NCBI GenBank assembly: GCA_963575745.1
Contig: CAUYUJ010001458.1
Location: 35,001 to 99,000, forward strand
Origin: Prorocentrum cordatum
Taxonomy: Eukaryota > Sar > Dinophyceae > Prorocentrales > Prorocentraceae
Reading direction: 5' to 3'
Length of the DNA stretch: 64,000 nt
Position 1 is the first letter of the stretch. Each line of letters opens with the position of its first letter. Of this stretch, positions 57,875 to 64,000 are shown piece after piece. A program made the position numbers and the translations under genes. The notes under the pieces were generated by a model, which did not search any database, was not told the DNA's origin, and saw nothing but the letters and a program-made list of their open reading frames with translations.

Positions 57875-58379
57875 CACGACGATGGCGACTTCGGCGGCAG
57901 CGGCGGCGGCGACGACGACGGCGACGACCACGACGATGGCGACGACGACGATGACGACGACGACCACGACCACGACGACGGCGACGACCACAGCGATAGC
58001 GACGACGACCACAGCGATAGCGACGACGACGACGGCGGCGACGACGACGACGACGTCGACGGCGACGACCACGACGATGGCGACGACGACGACGCCGACG
58101 ACGCCGACGACAACGACGACGGCGACGACCACGACGATGGCGACGTCGGCGAAGAACACGACGATGGCGACGACGCCGACGAAGCCGACGACGACGACGA
58201 CGACGACTAGGACGACGGCGACGACTAGGACGACTAGGACGACGTCGGCGGCAGCGGCGGCGGCGGCGGCGACGACGATGGCAACGACCACGACGATGGC
58301 GACGACGCCGATGACGACGACGATGACGACCACGACGACGACGACGATCACAGCGATAGCGACGACGACCACAGCGATA

Positions 58380-58410
<31 letters not shown>

Positions 58411-59661
58411 TGGCGACGACGGCGACGACCACGACGATGGCGACGACGGCGACGACCACGACGATGGCGACGACGACGCCGACGACGCCGACAACGACAA
58501 CGACGACAACGACGACCACAGCGATAGCGACGACGACGGCGGCGACGACGACGACGACGACGATGGCGACGCTGGCGACGACCACGACGATGGCGACGAC
58601 GACGTCGACGACGCCGACGACGACGACGACCATGACGATGGCGACGTCGGCGACGACCACGACGATGGCGACGACGCCGACGAAGCCGACGACGAAGACG
58701 ACGACGACGACGACGGCGACGTCGGCGGCAGTTGCGGCGGCGGCGACGACGACGTCGACGACCACGACGACGGCGCCGACGACGATGACGACGACGACGA
58801 GGACCACGACGACGACGACGACCACAGCGATAGCGACGACGACGGCGGCGACGACGACAACGACGATGGCAACGCCGGCGACGACCACGACGATGGCGAC
58901 CACGACGATGCCGACGACGCCGACGCCGACGACGACGACGACCACGACCACGACCACGACGATGGCGACGTCGGCGACGACCACGACGATGGCGATGGCG
59001 ACGACGCCGACGACGCCAACGACGACGACGACGACGACGACCATGACGATGGCGACGTCGGCGGCTGCGGCGGCGGCGGCGGCGGCGACGACGACGGCGA
59101 CGACCACGACGATGGCGACGACGGCGATGACGACGACGACCACGACGCCGACAACGACGATGACCACAGCGATAGCGAAGACGACGGCGGTGACGACGAC
59201 GGCGACGACGGCGACGATGTCGACGACGGCGACGACCACGACGATGGCGACGACGACGACGCCAACGACGCCGACGACGACGACGACGACCACCACGACG
59301 GTGGCGACGTCGGCGGCAGCGGTTGCGGCGCGACGACGACGACGGCGACGACCACGACGATGGCGACACGACGACGACGACGACCACAGCGATAGCGACG
59401 ACGACGCCGGCGACGACGACGACGACAATGGCGACGACGGCGACGAACACCACGATCTCGACGACCACGACGCCAGCGACGGCGACGACGACGACGACGA
59501 CGTCGACGACGACGACGACGACCACGACGGCGGCAGCGTTTGCGGCCGCTGCGGCGGCGACGACGACGACGACGACGGCGACGACGACGGCGGCGGCGAC
59601 CCTGACGATTACGTCGACGGCGGCGACGACCACGACGAAGGCGACGACGACGACGACGACC

Positions 59662-59720
<59 letters not shown>

Positions 59721-60691
59721 AGCGACGACGACGGCGGCGACGACGACGACGACGATGACGACGCCGACGACGACGACGCCGACGACGACGGCCACGACGA
59801 TGGCGACGACGGCGGTGGCGGCGGTGGCGGCGGCGGCGACGACGACGACGACGGCGACGACCACGACGATGGCGACGACGACGACGACCATGACGACGAA
59901 GACGACCACAGCGATAGCGACGACGACGGCGGCGACGACGACGACGACGACCACGACGATGGCGACGACGACGACGGCGATTACGCCGACGACGACGCTG
60001 ACGACGACGACGACCACCACGACGATGGCGACGTCATTCGCAGCGGCGGCGGCGGCGGCGACAACGACGACGACGACCACAACGACGGCGACGACCACGA
60101 CGATGGCGACGACGACGACAACGACGCCGACGACGACCACGACGATGGCGACGATGACGACCACAGCGATAGCGACGACGACGGCGGCGACGACGTCGAC
60201 GACGACGACGACGACGACCACGACGATGGCGACGACGGCAACGGAGACGACGCCGACGACGACGCCGCCGACCACGACGACGACAACGACGACGACCACG
60301 ACGATGGCGACGTCGGCGGCAGCGGCGGCGGCGGCTGCGGCGATGACGGTAACGACGACGCCGCCGCCGACCACGACGACGGTGACGACGACGACGGCTT
60401 TGACGTCGACGACGACGCCGACGACGACGACAACGGGGCCGACGACGACCACGACGATGGCGACGACGACGACCACAGCGATAGCGACGACGACGGCGGC
60501 GACGCCGACGACGACGACGGTGACCACGACGATGGCGACGACGACGACGTCGACGACGACGACGACGACCACGACGATGGCGACGTCGGCGGCAGCGGCG
60601 GCGGCGGCGGCGACCCGGACGCCGACGACGCCGACGACGACGACGACCACGACGACGACCACGACGATGACGACGACGACGCCGATGGCGC

Positions 60692-60749
<58 letters not shown>

Positions 60750-60873
60750 CACGGCGACGGCGACGACGACCACGCCGACGCCGACGGCGACGACCACGAC
60801 GATGGCGACGACCACGACCACGACGACCACGGCGACGCCGACGATGCCGACGACGACGACGACCGCGACGATG

Positions 60874-60905
<32 letters not shown>

Positions 60906-61107
60906 GACCACAACAATGGCGACGACGACGACGACTTCAACGATGGCGACGACAACGACGATGACGACGACGACCTCCACGACGGCGACGACGACGACGA
61001 CCTCGCCGACGCCGACGACGACGACGACGACGACCATGACGACGACGCCGACGACGACGACGACGTCGGCGATGGCGACGGCGAGGCCCGTGCTGCTCGA
61101 GAGAGTT
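57718..61107. repeat. GAC array, 3.4 kb, with higher-order structure
   Basis: (GAC)n with GGC, GCC and CAC variants. The 14-mer CACAGCGATAGCGA appears at least 11 times (near 57990, 58010, 58350, 58370, 58517, 58824, 59166, 59384, 59904, 60160 and 60475). Open frames of over 1,000 codons on both strands are repeat artefacts. The right end reads GGCGAGGCCCGTGCTGCTCG. Confidence 0.95.
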
Positions 61108-61384
61108 GATGGCGACGGAGTCGATGGCGACGACGGCGACGACGACGTCGGCGGCGGCGACCCCAGATCTCCGACCGTCGCTGGTCCTCGGTGTCGGCCT
61201 TTGGGGCGCGTTGTCGGGCCCAGGGGACATCCCAGACGGATCCGGGGCGAAACACTGACCTCGGGGAAGTGGTCGGGACCTCTGGGCCCGCGCGGATTGA
61301 ACAAAACATACCGGCGGATGTCAGCGGCCGCGGTGGTGTCGGCGGCGGCGGCCGCAATTTCGACGCCGACGACCGCGAACACGA

Positions 61385-61490
61385 CCCTGAGATCCAGGCG
61401 CTGCGGTTGTTACACACTGCGTTGTCGCTCGGTTTCGGTCCTCGGGGCCATCACAGATCGATCATCGACTCGAAAAATGCACCAGATAGG
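61385..61490. repeat. Family R left half
   Basis: CCCTGAGATCCAGGCGCTGC, then GGGGCCATCACAGATCGATC and CTCGAAAAATGC. It sits between two GAC arrays. Confidence 0.75.
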
Positions 61491-61507
61491 TAGAGCCTCT
61501 GCGGAGG

Positions 61508-61524
61508 GGACGACGACGACGACC

Positions 61525-61615
<91 letters not shown>

Positions 61616-61657
61616 CGACGACGACGACGATCACGACGGCGACTGCGGCGGCGGCGA

Positions 61658-61689
<32 letters not shown>

Positions 61690-61769
61690 GCGGCTGCGGC
61701 GGCAGCGGCGGCGACGACGACACCGACGACAGCTGTGGCGGCAGCAACGGCGGCGGCGGCGGATCGACA

Positions 61770-61802
<33 letters not shown>

Positions 61803-61888
61803 TCGGTGACGGCGACGGCGACGACGGCGACGACGGCGACGGCGTCGCCGACGCCGACGACGACGACGACGACGTTGACGACGACGAA

Positions 61889-61979
<91 letters not shown>

Positions 61980-62033
61980 GCGACTGCGACGGCGACGGCG
62001 ACGGCGACGGCGAGGCCCGAGTGGCTCGAGAGT
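61508..62033. repeat. GAC array
   Basis: (GAC)n then GGC-rich. The right end reads GGCGAGGCCCGAGTGGCTCG, nearly the same terminus as the 3.4-kb array. Confidence 0.95.
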
Positions 62034-62311
62034 GTCGTCGGTGGCCGCGGCGACGGCGACGGCGATGGCGGCGGCGGCGGCGGCAACGACAGCGTTTTCA
62101 TTGAAGAGCGCCTCTGCCTCTCCGCTGGCCTCCGTTCGCGCCTCCTCTCGCGTCGGCGGCGGCGTCTCCTCCTTGTCCCACCGAGGAGTCGGGAGGGATG
62201 AGGGAGGAGGGGGGAGGGAGGAGTGCGGGGGGTGTAGGGAGGAGGGAGGAGGGAAAGGAGGAGGAGGAAGAGGAGGAGGAAGTGGAGGAGGAGGGGGAGG
62301 TGGAGGAGGAC

Positions 62312-63108
62312 AAGCTAGGTGCGCTCGCGTCAGCCCTCACCATGGCGTAAATCTTCCCTCTATTCGCACAGTCACATGTCGAACAGGGCAATGATCGCGA
62401 GAGGGTACGCGACGCGAAGAGCACGGCAGAGCGTAGCATGCCATAGCATGGCGTGGCATTGCGCAGTGAAGCATTGCATCACAAAGCATTGCAACGCAAA
62501 GCATGGCATCGCACAGCGGCGCAGAACGCAATACCGCACAGCATGTCATGGCAGCTGGGTTCCTTGGCTCCCTTGAGGGTAAGTGAATCGTCTTCGAGAG
62601 GTCTGGGCCGTCCTGGAGTCGTGGTTCCACGTCTAGCTCCTCTGGCTCCCCGACAAGCTCCACACAAGGCGGGGGCTGACGGAGAGCACCCTTTGGCGCT
62701 GCTTCCAACATCGCCTTCTCAAAGCAGAAACAGGGCTCCCGCTTGATACTTCCTGAAAGCGACGACGCCCTAAAGTCGGGGTGGGCTTCTGCGGCCCAAA
62801 AACCAACGAATCGGAATCGAATGTGTAATCACGTCCGATGGTTTGTTCGGCGGGGCATTTTCTAGATTTGGGGGCATATCTGGAAGGACCGAAACCGCCC
62901 GCGCTGCAGCGGGAGCACGATTTGGAACAGCCAGAGGCGCAGAAATGGGGCCAGCGCTTCAGCGGAGCAACATTTTGAGAAACAGCCCAAGCGATAACCC
63001 ATTTCCCAGGAATCCTGTATGTATAGAACAGTACGCGGAGGCGTGCAGGATATCCGCCGCACGTCATCAGGGGAGAGAGGAGAGTAGTATGTATAGTGTG
63101 TAAATGTG
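62312..63108 (+). mobile_element. Repeat element Y, copy 3
   Basis: Starts AAGCTAGGTGCGCTCGCGTC, has GCATTGC-type repeats at 62440-62530, and ends CACGTCATCAGGGGAGAG. GGA arrays on both sides (62225-62311, 63112-63190). Confidence 0.85.
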
Positions 63109-63304
63109 GAGAAAGCGGAGGAGGAGGGGGAGGGGTAGGAAGATAGGAGGAAGAGGAAGAGGAGGAGGAGGAGGAGGAGGAGGAGGAGGAGGGGGCCATA
63201 CAGCGTCCCAGAGGCTCCTGCAGCCCGGCCACTGTTCAGTCGTCGCCGCTGCTGGAGCCCCCGCCGCAGACGCCAGACACGGACGGCGGGGAAACGCCAC
63301 CGCC

Positions 63305-63775
63305 TCCTTCCCCCTACTCCTCCTCCTCCTCCTCCTTCTCCTCATCTTCCTCCTCCTCCTCCTATCCTCCTCCTCCTTCTATTCCTTCTCCTCCTCCTCC
63401 TCCTCTTCCTCCTCCTCCTCCTCATCCTCCGCCGCCTCCTCCTCCTCCTCCTCTCTTCCCCCTCCTCCTCCTCCTCCTCCTCCTCTTCCTCCTTCTCCTC
63501 CTCTCCTCCTCCTCCTCCTATCCTCCTCCTCCTTCTATTCCTTCTCCTCCTCCTCCTCGTCTTGCTCCTCCTCCTCTTCCTCTTCTCCTCCTCATCCTCC
63601 GCCGCCTCCTCCTCCTCCTCCTCCTCCTCTCCTCCTCCCTCTCCTCCTCTCCGCCTCCACCTCCTCCTCCTCCTCCTCCTCCTCCTCGTCTTCCCTCCTC
63701 TTGCCTCCCCTTCCCTCCCCTTGCCTCCTCTCGCCTCCTTTCCCCTCCTCTTCCCCCCCTTCCCCCTTCATCCCC
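63305..63775. repeat. TCC/CTT microsatellite block
   Basis: (TCC)n with TTC and CCT interruptions; two tandem copies of a TATCCTCCTCCTTCTATTCC segment lie near 63363 and 63520. Confidence 0.93.
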
Positions 63776-64000
63776 TTTCTCATGAACAGCTCCAGGCTGT
63801 CGCACCGCCAGACGCGTCCGCAGGCCGAGCTGGGGATTCCGCGTCAGACGTCGTCGCAGTGTACTGTTCGGGTAAAGCCAGAACATTCCCCCCTGCTGCA
63901 CGCACGGAGAGTTGGTGGCTTTCAAGATGCGGCTCGCCTTTGCGCCACGCACCTCTTTGCTGTATGCGTTCCCAGAAGTGACAGGGATGAAGGGCCGGTC
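63776..64000. other. Window end, no gene seen
   Basis: Mixed DNA. No exon or repeat is supported. Confidence 0.4.

Noticed and set aside
57153-61382. A 1,409-codon open frame on the - strand and a 1,114-codon frame on the +
   Set aside because: Trinucleotide repeats without stop triplets keep all frames open. The products are homopolymer-like (Val, Arg, Thr, Asp), with no domain.

Overview
This window is nuclear DNA from a dinoflagellate, probably one with a GC-rich genome such as a Prorocentrum-type species; the species cannot be fixed from sequence alone. Four signs point there. A 22-nt match to the dinoflagellate spliced leader lies at 15623-15644. Introns mostly use GC or GA donors, with AG|G acceptors. 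A decayed LINE has the organisation seen in dinoflagellate LINEs. Very little of the DNA is coding, and it is saturated with microsatellites and short repeats.

Two real genes are visible, both on the + strand. Gene 1 (5240-28244) is a CLC-family chloride channel or Cl-/H+ exchanger. I rebuilt it from 14 phase-compatible exons (726 complete codons before the stop; the N-terminus is missing). It carries the GSGLPE, GREGP and FEE motifs, a HPGLYALVG segment and two C-terminal CBS domains. Gene 2 (about 52172-53256) is an Mpv17/PMP22-family membrane protein with at least two exons. The 24 kb between them and the 10.7 kb after gene 2 hold no gene I can support.

The rest is a mosaic of short inverted-repeat elements, named here by letter. 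A: about 153 bp, TTAA-flanked, 9 copies. B: ACAGTGGAGGCC ends. R and C: ends built on GAGATCC. F: TGAGCGACG ends. G: GGTCCGCGCGGATTTC ends. S: AGGGGCAACG ends. U, T, Z and X are other dispersed repeats. There are also a foldback-like element (29935-35345), three copies of a GGA-bounded repeat Y, satellites with about 92-bp and 90-bp periods, and kilobase-scale GAC arrays.

The most interesting result is that several introns are themselves such elements. CLC intron 4 (186 bp) is a hairpin element with roughly 43-bp arms, flanked by a duplicated CACAGGC that supplies both its GC donor and its AG acceptor. CLC intron 5 and the Mpv17 intron are copies of one family (S), with matching ends. Family F ends exactly at a splice acceptor in both genes. 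Together these look like introners from several transposon families working side by side.
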